DNA of 64,000 bases from the NCBI RefSeq assembly GCF_900110485.1, contig NZ_FODY01000023.1, positions 17,352 to 81,351 on the forward strand. The letters are read 5' to 3'. Shown here in pieces: positions 63,933-64,000 of the stretch; the stretch's first letter is position 1; each line of letters begins with the position of its first letter. This DNA comes from Propionispora vibrioides (GTDB lineage: Bacteria; Bacillota; Negativicutes; Propionisporales; Propionisporaceae). The position numbers were made by a program, and so were the translations under genes. The notes under the pieces were generated by a model that had not been told where the DNA came from, did no database searches, and saw nothing but the letters and a program-made list of their open reading frames with translations.

Positions 63933-64000
63933 ATGTTTTTTGTTGGTATCGATGTCGGCAAACGACATCATGAAGCTTGTGTTATTGATTCCATAGGCCA
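63933..64000 (+). mobile_element. IS110-family element: transposase start, cut by window end
   Basis: ATG with GGAGG 8 bases upstream; the first 22 residues FFVGIDVGKRHHEACVIDS-like show the DEDD transposase N-terminus (GIDVGKxxHxAxV) with its first catalytic Asp. The rest of the element lies outside. The element's left border must lie between about 63680 and 63750, i.e. directly before the PTS IIC gene. Confidence 0.8.

Noticed and set aside
63764..63961. Minus-strand frame across the IS110 leader
   Set aside because: It runs antisense through the structured leader and the transposase start, and has no family resemblance.
1..64000. CRISPR arrays, tRNA and rRNA genes
   Set aside because: No regularly spaced direct repeats and no tRNA- or rRNA-like segments were noticed when reading both strands; no dedicated search was possible.

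Overview
The window looks like chromosome from an anaerobic, diderm Firmicute of the class Negativicutes (Sporomusa/Pelosinus-like; the genus is inference). The evidence is strong AGGAGG-type ribosome binding sites and Firmicute-type gene families throughout, together with a PagL-like outer-membrane beta-barrel (lipid A deacylase) that only makes sense in a cell with lipopolysaccharide. Anaerobic functions include a glycyl-radical activase, indolepyruvate:ferredoxin oxidoreductase, ADP-forming acyl-CoA synthetase and an L-cysteine desulfidase-type enzyme. No rRNA, tRNA or CRISPR array was seen.

Layout. 0-15 kb: end of a glycyl-radical activase, an SfsA/GIY-YIG fusion, an O-methyltransferase, a heterodimeric ABC exporter, an MFS carrier, a flavin-binding protein, a DUF169 protein, a LysR regulator divergent from a YjeH-like amino-acid exporter, a HAD phosphatase, cyclopropane fatty acid synthase and the PagL-like protein. 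15-21.7 kb: a diguanylate cyclase, cyuA with a near-consensus sigma-54 promoter and its own sigma-54 activator, murI and a TRIC-type channel. 21.7-40.6 kb: the centrepiece, 15 genes on the minus strand that read as one unit: rpiR, M20 amidase, HutF-like deaminase, aconitase X (two subunits), 2-hydroxyacid dehydrogenase, ABC binding protein, hutU, hutI, ABC permease, ABC ATPase, hutD, a second 2-hydroxyacid dehydrogenase, iorA, iorB and ADP-forming acyl-CoA synthetase. It has the middle of histidine breakdown (urocanate to formiminoglutamate) but no hutH, hutG or ftcD. The deaminase and amidase could complete the route to glutamate, while aconitase X, the dehydrogenases and IorAB/synthetase point to a further branch that I cannot match to a known pathway.

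41-49 kb: a QueG-like ferredoxin protein, an old-yellow-enzyme reductase under a MarR repressor with two identical operators, and a second MarR gene with two drug-type MFS carriers (one frameshifted) and an amidohydrolase lacking two metal ligands; their lead promoter carries two matching inverted repeats. 49-53 kb: catalase, and an adaptive-response operon adaA-ogt-alkA. 53-58 kb: a DUF1003 protein and a double-headed bacterial dynamin. 58-64 kb: an N-acetylgalactosamine/galactosamine-type operon (PTS IIC-IID, deacetylase, KbaZ/GatZ-like, AgaS) whose upstream side is occupied by the start of an IS110-family element with a structured non-coding leader, probably its bridge RNA.

Three families of short palindromic dispersed repeats (called A, B and C here) lie in the gaps. 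Most copies touch or overlap the stop codon of the gene before them, and A and B share a core motif. They are probably non-autonomous mobile or REP-like elements that act in 3' ends.
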